64,000 nt of DNA from Amoebophrya sp. A120 (Eukaryota; Sar; Dinophyceae; Syndiniales; Amoebophryaceae). The stretch's first letter is position 1; the number at the start of each line of letters is the position of its first letter. The DNA lies in the NCBI GenBank assembly GCA_905178155.1, contig CAJINV010000004.1, positions 8,516,882-8,580,881 on the forward strand, given 5' to 3'. Shown piece after piece: positions 35,029 to 46,400 of this stretch. The notes beneath the pieces are model-generated. The model made no database searches and was not told where the DNA came from. It worked only from the letters and a program-made list of their open reading frames with translations. The translations under genes were made by a program, and so were the position numbers.

Positions 35029-37490
35029 TGCTATTTTCCCATCATCTCCCGAAGCCGAAAAGGGGGAGCGATGCTCCGGACGAAAGCCAAAATTTTGTAT
35101 TTTCCCATCATAAAAAATCCAGCGCCCCGCCCTGGAACGCACTTTGCGTTTTGACCTATTTTCCCATCATGTCGGCAACCCCGGACCCAAGCCAAAAAGT
35201 TGCTTTTTCCCATCATAAAAAATCCAGCGTCCCGCCCTGGAACGCGCTTTGCGTTTTGACCTATTTTCCCATCATCCCCCGAAGCCGAAAAAGGGGAGCG
35301 CTGATCAGGACGAAAGCCAAAATTTTGTATTTTCCCATCATAAAAACTCCAGCGTCCCGCCCTGGAACGCACTTCGCGTTTTGACGTATTTTCCCATCAT
35401 GTCGGAAACCCTGGACCCGAGCCAAAAAGTTGCTTTTTCCCATCATAAAAAATCCAGCGTCCCGCCCTGGAACGCGCTTTGCGTTTTGACCTATTTTCCC
35501 ATCATCCCCCGAAGCCGAAAAAGGGGAGCGCTGATCAGGACGAAAGCCAAAATTTTGTATTTTCCCATCATAAAAACTCCAGCGTCCCGCCCTGGAACGC
35601 ACTTCGCGTTTTGACGTATTTTCCCATCATGTCGGAAACCCTGGACCCGAGCCAAAAAGTTGCTTTTTCCCATCATAAAAAATCCAGCGTCCCGCCCTGG
35701 AACGCGCTTTGCGTTTTGACCTATTTTCCCATCATCCCCCGAAGCCGAAAAAGGGGAGCGCTGATCAGGACGAAAGCCAAAATTTTGTATTTTCCCATCA
35801 TAAAAACTCCAGCGTCCCGCCCTGGAACGCACTTCGCGTTTTGACGTATTTTCCCATCATGTCGGAAACCCTGGACCCGAGCCAAAAAGTTGCTTTTTCC
35901 CATCATAAAAAATCCAGCGTCCCGCCCTGGAACGCGCTTTGCGTTTTGACCTATTTTCCCATCATCCCCCGAAGCCGAAAAAGGGGAGCGCTGATCAGGA
36001 CGAAAGCCAAAATTTTGTATTTTCCCATCATAAAAACTCCAGCGTCCCGCCCTGGAACGCACTTCGCGTTTTGACGTATTTTCCCATCATGTCGGAAACC
36101 CTGGACCCGAGCCAAAAAGTTGCTTTTTCCCATCATAAAAAATCCAGCGTCCCGCCCTGGAACGCGCTTTGCGTTTTGACCTATTTTCCCATCATCCCCC
36201 GAAGCCGAAAAAGGGGAGCGCTGATCAGGACGAAAGCCAAAATTTTGTATTTTCCCATCATAAAAACTCCAGCGTCCCGCCCTGGAACGCACTTCGCGTT
36301 TTGACGTATTTTCCCATCATGTCGGAAACCCTGGACCCGAGCCAAAAAGTTGCTTTTTCCCATCATAAAAAATCCAGCGTCCCGCCCTGGAACGCGCTTT
36401 GCGTTTTGACCTATTTTCCCATCATCCCCCGAAGCCGAAAAAGGGGAGCGCTGATCAGGACGAAAGCCAAAATTTTGTATTTTCCCATCATAAAAACTCC
36501 AGCGTCCCGCCCTGGAACGCACTTCGCGTTTTGACGTATTTTCCCATCATGTCGGAAACCCTGGACCCGAGCCAAAAAGTTGCTTTTTCCCATCATAAAA
36601 AATCCAGCGTCCCGCCCTGGAACGCGCTTTGCGTTTTGACCTATTTTCCCATCATCCCCCGAAGCCGAAAAAGGGGAGCGCTGATCAGGACGAAAGCCAA
36701 AATTTTGTATTTTCCCATCATAAAAACTCCAGCGTCCCGCCCTGGAACGCACTTCGCGTTTTGACGTATTTTCCCATCATGTCGGAAACCCTGGACCCGA
36801 GCCAAAAAGTTGCTTTTTCCCATCATAAAAAATCCAGCGTCCCGCCCTGGAACGCGCTTTGCGTTTTGACCTATTTTCCCATCATCCCCCGAAGCCGAAA
36901 AAGGGGAGCGCTGATCAGGACGAAAGCCAAAATTTTGTATTTTCCCATCAGAAAAACTCCAGCGCCCCGCCCTGGAACGCACTTCGCGTTTTGACGTATT
37001 TTCCCATCATGTCGGAAACCCTGGACCCGAGCCAAAAAGGTGCTTTTTCCCATCATAAAAAATCCAGCGTCCCGCCCTGGAACGCGCTTTGCATTTTGAC
37101 CTATTTTCCCATCATCCCCAGAAGCCGAAAAAGGGGAGCGCTGATCAGGACGATAGCCAAAATTTTGTATTTTCCCATCATAAAAACTCCAGCGTCCCGC
37201 CCTGGAACGCACTTCGCGTTTTGACCTATTTTCCCATCATGTCGGAAACCTTGGACCCGGGCCAAAAAGTTGCTTTTTCCCAGCATAAAAAATCCAGCGT
37301 CCCGCCCTGGAACGCGCTTTGCGTTTTGACCTATTTTCCCATCATCCAATGAAGCCGAAAAAGGGGAGCGCTGATCACGACGGAAGCCGAACTTGTGTAA
37401 TTTCCCATCATAAAAACTCCAGCGTCCCCTCGTGGAACGCACCTCGCGTCTTGACCTATTTTCCCATCATGTCGACCCCGGACCAAAGCC
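35029..37490. repeat. Satellite array, 230-bp unit, about 10.7 copies
   Basis: Unit period is exactly 230 bp through the middle. Each unit is a dimer of two related halves of about 115 bp, each with TTTTCCCATCAT, CCAGCGTCCCGCCCTGGAAC and GCGTTTTGAC. Central copies are virtually identical; the first and last two copies carry substitutions, as expected from unequal exchange. The repeating 121- and 113-codon ORFs on the two strands follow from the repeat and are not genes. Confidence 0.97.
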
Positions 37491-38416
37491 AAAAAGTCCA
37501 AGTACCTTTTTTCCATACCACGTGGTGCGGGAGGTGCACCACAGGAAATGAGGGCGTAGTGACAGCCTACAGTGACGCACATCAACTCACAACATCAGTA
37601 ATTAATGCAGCAGATTGATGCCAGTAACAGCATGCGTTTATTTTCCAAAAAGATCGTGGGGCTTCCTTTCCATATTGAATTTTTCTGACGTCAAAATCGA
37701 ATACGTCCCTTGGGTACTTCAGATGGTCAAGACACACCACTCAAAATGAAAAGCAAAGAAACCGGAGATGCTAGTTTTACTGTAAAAAACCCGAGAACGC
37801 ACTGAAATATTGATTTACAAACTTCGCATCCCGAGGCGATCATCGCCTACCCGGGGTGGCCGACATTGAAGAGATCAAAAAGAAGATTGAAAGAGCATCC
37901 GCGGTCACAAAAGGATGAACCTCTCTTCCTGACAGGATCCAAGTAGAGAATGTCCTCTTGTGTATGGTTTTTACGACCAGACAGTGTTCATCAACTGCAA
38001 CGACGTTCTGTCGACAATAAAGTTGAACTCATAAAAAGAGGACGCCACCAAGACTTGCAGCATGGACAGCACACATGAGGCAATATGGACCGATGAAAGT
38101 CATGCAGTATGGTTGGATACTATGCACATGCACTCGACATCACGATCACGATCACGAACACAAGAAAAACGAACTCTATCGGGTGCGATCAGCACAAGCA
38201 AAGCACGAGCACGGCGGCGCCAGCTCTTGCTTCTCCCCCGGGGGGCTCATTTATTCCTCGACCAAGGCTCTAAAATCACACTCAAAGTCACGGGAGGAAT
38301 TGCCACGAGTCTGTGCGTGTGGACGACCCCCACAGCGCCGCAGCTCTTTTGCGTCCTTTGTCACTGTGTATTCAGCGCTACAAACTCGGACAAAGGAACA
38401 CAATGGCGCGAACATT
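37491..38416. other. Intergenic, no supported gene
   Basis: Contains a short imperfect microsatellite near 38130-38160 (CACGATCACGATCACG). ORFs on the plus strand here lack recognisable content. Confidence 0.5.
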
Positions 38417-39010
38417 CTACGCATAAAACCCCTTATCAAGTGTAAAAATGTCTGGGTCTGGAAGAAGGCACGATTTGTCATGCTGCTTTTCCATGGCCCA
38501 TGAGGTCTGGAATGTCGGACCTAGCATGACAGATCCTGCGAGATCTTTCTTATGCCTATCCTGCATGAGCAACTACCTCCCGACTTGGTCAAAATTGGGC
38601 GACTTTTGGTAATCATGCAACACAGATTTTTGCATGCTGCAGATTTAGCATGACAAGTAGCAATCTTCCAGACCCAGACACTTTTACATTTGATACCCCT
38701 TCGGCTTGTACCATTTGCTTTTCTTGGCGTCGACCTTCTCCTTCGCGGGCGTTTTGTTCTTGGCCGTACGGGGTGGGACCGGTTTTTTCTCCTCCGAGGA
38801 ATCACCCTGCGCCTCCCAGTAGTCATCCTCCTCCGCCTCCAGTTCCTCCTCCAGCTCACGCTTCTTCCTCTCGGCGATGAGCTGCTGGGCCTTCTTCTTC
38901 CAGTAAACCGTATTCAGCGCGAGCATCTCGTCAGCCGACCATTTTTTCATGACCATCTTCTTCTTCATGGCCATCTTCTTCATGCTTGCCATCTTGTTTT
39001 CCTTCGGCAT
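38417..39010 (-). CDS. Small Met/Lys-repeat basic protein
   Basis: Two exons (39010-38696, 38428-38417) give 108 aa; the second exon codes only FYA and stop. The N-terminus has Met-Lys repeats (MKKMAMKKKMVMKKW), then a charged helix (WKKKAQQLIAERKKRELEEE), an acidic patch and a Lys-rich tail. Similar Met/Lys starts occur in the gene at 60518. Such proteins are common in dinoflagellates and are usually nuclear or DNA-associated, but that role is inference. The last exon exists only because an introner element landed nine coding bases before the stop. Confidence 0.75.
38434..38695. mobile_element. Introner element, family I
   Basis: Ends TATCAAGTGTAAAAATG and TTTTACATTTGATA; perfect flank cccct. 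Removal joins KPKG|FYA then stop. Interior nearly identical to the copy at 33151 in the same orientation. Confidence 0.92.
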
Positions 39011-39785
39011 GATGACGAAGTGTATTCCTTAATCGAGGTGGAGAAAAAACGCGGTGCCCTGCCTTGTTGGTGAAAGATTTGGAATGGCGCAGCAATTTAC
39101 TACCTTCGTGACGTGAGGATTGGAAGCAGTTCTAACTTCTATGTGTATCTCGATATCGACGAAACTCGAAAAAATACCGACCAAGAATTACCGCGCTCGA
39201 TAGTGCCACACTCTCCTCACGCTTCGAGGCGAACATCCTGAACTCGATCGATACTATGGCTATCTTCTCGTGGCTGCTGCAGTACTGCCTGTGGCACTGG
39301 CACAAACGACGACTCTTTTCCCTCAGGAAAAACCAGGATACAAAAAAAGAACGACGTGCGTTTCGCGAATTAATATCACTGCAAGTCACAAGAGCTACAG
39401 TAGAGGACAAAAAGAACCGCACGAAAAGAATGACAGGGGTCCTCTAGCTCCTCGAAACCTGCGCGTTTTCATAGCTGTTGCTTTTTGCGCTGGAGGTTGG
39501 AAGTTGAGTTTAATCATGCTTTCTCCAAATACTTATCTCGCCAACCTTCGACTCTCTTTTTACGATATTTCATCAGAGTTATCCGAGGCCTTTGATTTTT
39601 CAATAACATGGAAGTGGAACATCGTCCCCCCGGCAAACGCCGGAATAAACAACAACTCTCAAAAATATTCAAATCAGCTCATCTGCGGTCGCGAGAAGAT
39701 GGAGTTCCTTTGATTGGGGAGGTTCGTCTAAGTTTCAGCTCAAGTGCTTGATGTGATTCCTTTTTATGAATGTCGCGCCCGGAGG
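39011..39785. other. Intergenic, no supported gene
   Basis: Short ORFs on both strands, none recognisable; probably the 5' flank of the Met/Lys gene. Confidence 0.5.
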
Positions 39786-39945
39786 GCGATATTGGTAACC
39801 AAATGCGTGCGCGAAAATCTAACCAGCGCGAAAGCCTAACCAGCCGCGCGGCGAAAGCGCGGTTGCCACCACCATTTCTTTTTAATTAGAGTCCCACTTT
39901 TTTTAATTAGAATCCCACTGCTATCCCGGGTCATCGGAGGCTTCC

Positions 39946-40092
39946 GGATTCGCATTCAAAGCTTATCGCAGGAGCCTGCGGGCCGCCGCGGGCTCCACCA
40001 CTTCCCCGCGGCCCTAAAGGGCCGCGGACAACTACTGTCGCCCGCGGCGGCCCGCAGGCTCCTGCGATAAGCATTGAATGCGAAATCCGGTC
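39946..40092. repeat. Foldback hairpin, about 50-bp arms
   Basis: Arms run from CGGATTCGCATTCAAAGC to the inverted copy ending GAATGCGAAATCCG and include GCAGGAGCCTGCGGGCCGCC. A smaller nested hairpin (GCGGCCCTAAAGGGCCGC) sits in the loop. Confidence 0.9.
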
Positions 40093-40469
40093 TGCTAGCT
40101 CGCAGCGGGGCATCCTTTCTAGCCCCCTGCATGACAAACTGGCCCCCGGGCCCGGGAGGTATGTGGAAGGCCGAAAACCCGCAAACCCTTCCGGGCCACC
40201 AAAATCGGCCATTTCAGACCCGGGGAAGATGCCGAATTTCTGCTCAAAACCCAGGGCAAATGGGGATTTTGTGACATACCCCCGCCCGCTTCTAGTGCGG
40301 TTTTTTTTTCCCAATCGCGATGGTACGGCGCAAGCGCGCGCCCGCCGGACCGCCCTTGGTGGCCAGTTTCTAAGCCTGCCGGGGGTTCTCGATTTCTTTT
40401 AATTTTCGCGTTTCTTTCTGGTTTCTAAGTGGCCCCAGCGACCTGCACATTTTTACCGCCCGCATCTGA

Positions 40470-40680
40470 CGGGCAGTTTTGAAGCCTGCGGAGGGATTGC
40501 GCTTTTGCGCAATTTTTCATCTTTTTTCATTTTCCAAGTGGCCCGGGCGATCTGCACATTTTCACCGCCCCCACCTGGGTGGCAGTTTTGAAGCCTGCGG
40601 GGGGATTGCGCTTTTGCGCAATTTTTCATCTTTTTTCATTTTTCAAGTGGCCCGGGCGATCTGCACAAAATCCGACGATT
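40470..40680. repeat. Tandem duplication, about 105 bp
   Basis: Two consecutive copies share GGCAGTTTTGAAGCCTGCGG, GATTGCGCTTTTGCGCAA and GTGGCCCGGGCGATCTGCAC. A third, shorter related piece precedes them (from about 40365). Confidence 0.85.
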
Positions 40681-41138
40681 GCTTCCGCCCACGTTATGAA
40701 GCAATTTTTTGCCATTTTTTTCCAATTTTTTCCAGTTACGAAGCGGCCCAAGGCTTCCGGACAGGTCGCGGGCCTGCTTCTCCAACGCAGCTGGCCACCG
40801 GGCGGAGCAAAAAATAGTCCGTCTCTTTTTCAGATATCAAGTGGGCCAAACCGCAAAAGTGCGCTTTTTTCACCTTCTCCCGCTTGGTTTCTGCCGTTTT
40901 TGCGACATTTTTGACCTCCTGGCCATTTTCCCATCTGGTCCGCTTTTTTTCCCTTCTCCCGCTTCATTTCTGGCCATTTCCCTGACCTTCACGCCTCCCG
41001 GCGGTTGCCCTATATGGTAACGGCAACTGCCTTCGCGCTGCGTTTGCTAAGCAATATCGCAAGCGCGCAGAGCGCGCGCGCCGGCTTCGTGGGCCGGCGC
41101 GCGCTCTGCGCGCGCGCGCGCACGCATTTGGTTACCAG

Positions 41139-41544
41139 ATTACTGAACAACAACAAGAACAAATCAAATACAAATAATTATACTTACTTTTACAAGCCGT
41201 ACGCAAAAATCTGTCGTATGGGGAGGCTGCCTGGCTTCATGGGGGAAAGCCAATTCTACTTTCTGTCTTTGTCGCAAGCTTCACCAGAAACAAATCTATT
41301 GTCGGGTGTGAAATTATTTTGAGAAGAACAAACCTCGCTGAAAGTTCGCTGTCGGTCAGATGTGTGGCTGGTTCGGAGGTGAGTTGAAGTTGTTGCAGAA
41401 GGACGCGATTTTTCATTCAAAAGACGAACATTAGACGTATGCAGTCGGCGAGGACGCTTGCAGCTGTAAGGAAGTATTGATAGACCACCCAAATTTCCTG
41501 GACGAAATATAGTGTCTAGTAGTGTAGTTCTTTGATTTATTTGC
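41139..41544. other. Intergenic, no supported gene
   Basis: Lies between the inverted-repeat element and the stop of the next gene; presumably its 3' region. Nothing else seen. Confidence 0.5.
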
Positions 41545-43306
41545 TCAAGCCTTTTTCATCTTCATCTTGCCTTTCTCTGCGACGCCAGCTGCCGGCTGCT
41601 CCTCGATGACGGTGCAGTCCAGAATCTCGTCCAAGGTTAGCTTCATCATTTCCTCGTCCGGACTGAACGTTCCCATTGTCGCCGCTACGTGTTCCAAGAA
41701 CAGCTGCAGGGCTTGCACTTGGCGAACGTGCTGAGCGCCTTTCAGTTCGGCCCAGTCGCAGTGCGGTTTCAGCTGTGAAACATATCTTTGTGACTTGTTG
41801 AAGAGCTCTTTCCAGTACTTCGTGTGCTGTACCTGAAAAATGATTTTTGTGTACTTTGGAAAATTTCTGCGCTCGATGATCCCAACCTCGTAATCTCAAT
41901 CTCCTTCTTCTTCTTCGTGTCTTTGAATCAGCATTACTCTTTCGCCTTCCTCAGCAGGTGACCACTAAATATAAAGTTCGTACTACCTTTCCCATCCACG
42001 GCACGCATTCTGCTACCGATGTTTTTTCCGCGATCCTTTGCTTCTGGCCGTCTCGATCCTTAGCGAGACTCAAAGCCCAACTATCCATCTCGGCCTCGAG
42101 TGTCGTCTTTTTTGCCGATGCGGCGATTTGTTGCCGGGTCTGGTCAGCTTGTTCGGACTGAAAGTTCACGGACTTCCTTCCGGATGCGCCGCCCATCGCC
42201 TGGATCTTTACTTTTTTGACGCAGCTCTGCGACGCAGCAGGAGCCGAACTGGGATCGTCTACCTCTTGCGAGGCCTATCCTGCATAAAAGCGTACCCACC
42301 TATGAGTTGAGGCAGTAAGGAAGATGCTCCCTGTCCGAGTAGCGAACTCCAAATTCTGCGAGTTGCGCATGACAAATTCAAAGTTGGATGTATCCCAGTG
42401 CACGGGCGCACTTTATTTACACAGCCGCTTCATTATTGCGATGATACAAATTCCTAGAAATAACCTGTAGAAATGCTTCTTTCCTGCTGGAAAATGCACA
42501 TTTTTACTCGGTCTCTTTTACACATGTTCCGTGAAACGCAAAAGTGATACACAGCACCGTGCGGCCGGATACGTTTTTATGCGGGATATGCTGCGCTTCA
42601 TGCTGAACTTCTTCATGCCTCCCTGGAGCGACGCTGCACCGCTCTCCTGTAGGAGCACTTCTTTCATGCCTGTCTTTACCGCGTCGGCCCGTGAAGCAGC
42701 AGCGCCGACATTCCCTAGCGAACCCCGCTTCTTGGCGCCGCTCTTGCCCCCTTGACCCTCTGCGGCCTTGCCGTCCGCGTCCTCCTGTGTGTTTTTCAAA
42801 TACACACCGTTTTTGCTGGAGACGTATATTCTCATTTTTACGGTCCAAGAACCACGGTACAAGATCTTCATCGATAAAAACCGCCACGACGGAAAACATC
42901 CAATTTGTAATGCGAGATAAAGAAAGTTGCACAGTTTTTATAGCTGTGACTGCTGCCTTTATGTCCGATTTTGAGTACATGCTTGCAAAGTGACACCACA
43001 ACTTGAACTATGAGTAAAAGAGAAGGACTTTATATGTACCAGAAACGGTTCCTGCTGTGTCCCTCCCGCGCCTCCAGCGTCGCTCTTCTCGCTTGGAGCC
43101 CCGGAGCGCATGTCTTCGACTAGTCCTGCCAAAAGCTCTTTGGCCTTCCGCATAATGGCCTGCGGCCCGAGGTACCGGTACAACTGCTTGGGCACAAAGG
43201 GGTGGACCGCGTTAAGCTCGGCCATGAGGCGGCCCAACCGTCCCTCGAACAGAAATTTCATCGCACCGTCTGCTCTTTTTCCGGTCGTCATACCTTCGAT
43301 TTTCAT
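41545..43306 (-). CDS. Unrecognised 345-aa basic, helical protein
   Basis: Four exons (43306-43040, 42784-42590, 42274-41987, 41832-41545) give 345 aa. Two introns look GT-AG (43039-42785 and 41986-41833, both phase 0) and one is an introner element. The N-terminal 90 residues form a helical region (FLFEGRLGRLMAELNAVHPF, PKQLYRYLGPQAIMRKAKEL); the middle is Lys/Gly/Ser-rich with MKKFSMKRS; the C-terminus is helical and ends KGKMKMKKA. A Met/Lys-rich tail recalls the small basic proteins nearby. No known family is recognised. It sits about 140 bp from the end of the kinase gene, same strand. The acceptor of the first intron is the least certain junction. Confidence 0.75.
42276..42588. mobile_element. 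Introner element, family IV
   Basis: Ends TATCCTGCATAAAAGCG and ACGTTTTTATGCGGGATA. Flanks do not match, suggesting age, but removal joins KRST|QEVD in frame. Confidence 0.75.
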
Positions 43307-43446
43307 TTTTTTTTATTTCGACAACAAGAACACAAACACTAATTTGCGTTCACGTTTTCATCCAGGTAGGTCTTGAAGCTGGACCTGAGGCTGTAAGAGT
43401 AAGAAGAGCTTCAGCATGAGAACATTGTGCTGCTGCAGCCCCGAAT

Positions 43447-46400
43447 TCAAAGTGAAGTACCCTCGTGCTCTTCGCCAATTTTTCCCACTTCAGAAAATTT
43501 TGTCATTGGTGCGGATCCGGTGAAAAAACGTCCCAACCCCCTATTTGTTATGCATATTTGTATCGCTACAATAAATATGTTTCTCCTGCGCACACTCCAA
43601 GAAGTATTCCTAATGCTGCTCTTTCATGCTAGAATCAGGATAACACGAGAGATCGATTTGTAATGCAGCGCGTGCAGTAGCCAATAATCCTTTTACCCTA
43701 CGAGCCCAAGAAACTGAAACTTTTTATCCGCTGCAGCCAAAAATTGTCGTTTTGTCGTGTACAAAGCATTCTTGCCATCTTGCGTATGCGAATGTGGTGG
43801 GGTTGGGGACATTCATTTTTGCACAGGATAGTGAGAAGTTGTACTTGTCGAGGATGGAGTTTTGCAGCCAAGACGAAGATCCCACTAGGCCCTCTTTGTC
43901 GCTGACTTTTGGAGTGAAAGACACCATGACCATGTTCATCATGTCCTCGGGCACGTTGCAAGACGTACAGTTATCGACGAATTCCTCCTGCCACTTGTTG
44001 ATTGCTACGGAGATTTTTCGCAGTACCGTTTTCTTGTCGTCGTTGGTGCCGAGGTCGTTCGTGCAGTCACTGCTCTCGGACTGTTCGACCTTGGCCTTCG
44101 CATCGGCCTTGCTTGCCTTGACTTTCTTCAGGTACTCGAGGTGATTATCGGCCAGCTCGTCGATCATTTCTGCATCGAGGGTGCACGACGTCACGGACTT
44201 TTGTTGACCGAGATAAGACAGGCACATGCGAACGTACCTCCGGGCTTCGAGGTCCGCACCTTCCCAACGGGTGTCCTTGCCTTTGAGGTAGGGCTTGATC
44301 AATTCGACGAAACTCATCGCCGAGTCCTTCTTGCCACCGATCATGGTCCAAATCACGAAGGCGTTACTCAAAACGTCATTCGTGTTTCCGTCAGCATCAT
44401 CCAGACGCCACCAAGGCGTTCCAGCGTTGTTCTGCTTCACGGTCTTGTCTCTACCCTTGGTCAACACCTTACTTTCTCTATCTAATGCAAATATGCCTGG
44501 GTCTGATTCTGAAAGAACGCGATACTTGTCATGCAGCTAGTCTGGCATGAAACTGACGACCGAGGTCTGCATATTCATTATTCGTGGCCAGCAAGAGCCC
44601 GTCTTTTCTGCCATGCAGAATACGTAACGCTGTTCGTTCTCGCGCGGAATACGCAACACAGAACTTGTCATGCTTGGAAGTGCATATGCAATGTTTCTTC
44701 TACTATTGACCGACATGCATCACAAGTTTCCAGACCGAGACCCAGACACATTTGCATTTGATATTCTCCAAAATCCAACCATTTGACGTTCTGCGAGATC
44801 GTCAGCGCGACCAACCCCTGCTTCTGGGATCTTTCCTGGAAAGTGTACTTCAGATCCCGCACCTTGGTAAAGGGGTCCTTGTCGGACGTGATTTTCTGGA
44901 AGATGGAGTCTATGGGCACGTAGGATTCTTGCTCTTCGTATTTCCATATCATGCAGAAGAGTACACCCACCATAGCATATTCGAGACAAAATTCATTTAA
45001 GTAAACCTGTCTCGCTCTTGGATAAAGACCCTGTCAGCATGTACACCGAAGAGAGATACACAAAATCCATACTTTGACGTCGAATCTTCTACAACGCAGT
45101 GGCCCGAAATAAAAGTAAAACCACATGAATATGTGTGTGGGTGTATTCTTCAACAGGATATTCTTTTTTTTACCATCCCAAAGCCGAATGGAAACGTTCT
45201 CGACGTAGTGGCCGTCAATGGTGTACAACCTGAAGAAAGTGTGGAAGCTTTTATCAAGAGACAACATATGCGTCAATAGCTAGAAAGAAACATCGTAATT
45301 TCATCCCCATCCGTTCCATGCAAATGATTTGTTTGAAGTAGGAAGGGAACAGGAGAAGCCTGATGAGAAGTAAGTGAAAAACATGAAGCAGCTAGGTTTT
45401 GCATCTTCCTATTGCTTGGTGATCTGCTGGCAGTTAGCTAGGAACGGTTACCCCCGTGCCTCAAACTCTAACTTGCGCTAAAGGAACTTCCCGAAAATAA
45501 AGAAGAACTTGTGAAGGTCAAAAAGTTGATGAAAGCGTCTCACTTTTATACCTCAGTTTGTTTTTGTACTTGCCGTCCTTTTCGGCCGCATCCCAGTGTA
45601 GCACGTTGGGCAGGAGGTGACGGTCTCTTTCGATGAGCTGCTGAATTGTGGTCCTCTTGTCCAAAACGAACTTCTTTCGTGGCTGTTCCGCTGTCGTATG
45701 AAAGCGTATTAAAACACCCTATAAACAAGGACGTGCATCAAAATCTACAGTTTTCATCACAGCACGTTGAAAGCCTGTGCGAAATGTACTTGCTACTATT
45801 TCTATTTTATTATCTCGAGGAGAAGCGGCCCCCTTGGCTTTTTTGAACATCCTGAACACGGTGATCCACGTCCACGGTAGCGGTCCCGGTTCGCGAAGCT
45901 GAACGACCCGAATAAACCGAATGCAAATATAGGCCCTGTGGCTGTGTGTCGCTCGTTTAGGGGTCTTCATCTTCCTAGTCGACGTCCGCATCCAACAGCC
46001 CAAAGTTGTCCGGCTTCAGATCTCGGTGGAGACAGGAAAATATGACCTGCGTTGTGTAAACGTAATGGTAATAGTTGTGACGATATCTAGGTTCAACAAG
46101 CTGCACACTGAATAAATTGTTGGAGACAATACGCACATACATGTACAAGCATATTTAGGTATAAAAGAGGATGAGGGAGCAAGCAAAATCAAAGATATAA
46201 AGCAATACTTGGAATGCATGGAGATTCCGGAAGCACATATCCAAAAAGGCCGGTATGTGGATCAGCTTCATCAGAATTTGTATTATCCCGTAAAAAAGTG
46301 CACCTGCACCAAATACAGATGCAGAAATATTTGTCTTGCGTTTTTACTGTTCTGAAAATAGTGGCACTTGATGTGGCAGGACAGGTTAATGATCTATAAA

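Larger units (their letters stand above)
39790..41138. mobile_element. Non-coding inverted-repeat element, about 1.35 kb
   Basis: Ends share TGGTAACCAAATGCGTGCGC in inverted orientation (left about 39793-39815, right about 41112-41135). The interior has no coding capacity. It contains a foldback (39946-40092), a tandem duplication of about 105 bp (40470-40680) and a GC hairpin (41060-41115). It resembles a non-autonomous DNA transposon or MITE; no clear target-site duplication was seen. Confidence 0.65.

Noticed and set aside
35029-37490. Ladder of identical 121-codon and 113-codon ORFs
   Set aside because: They repeat every 230 bp with the satellite; 230 is not a multiple of three, so each frame stops after the same length. 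Not genes.
35029-37490. CRISPR-like array
   Set aside because: Whole units are repeated without unique spacers, and the window is eukaryotic.
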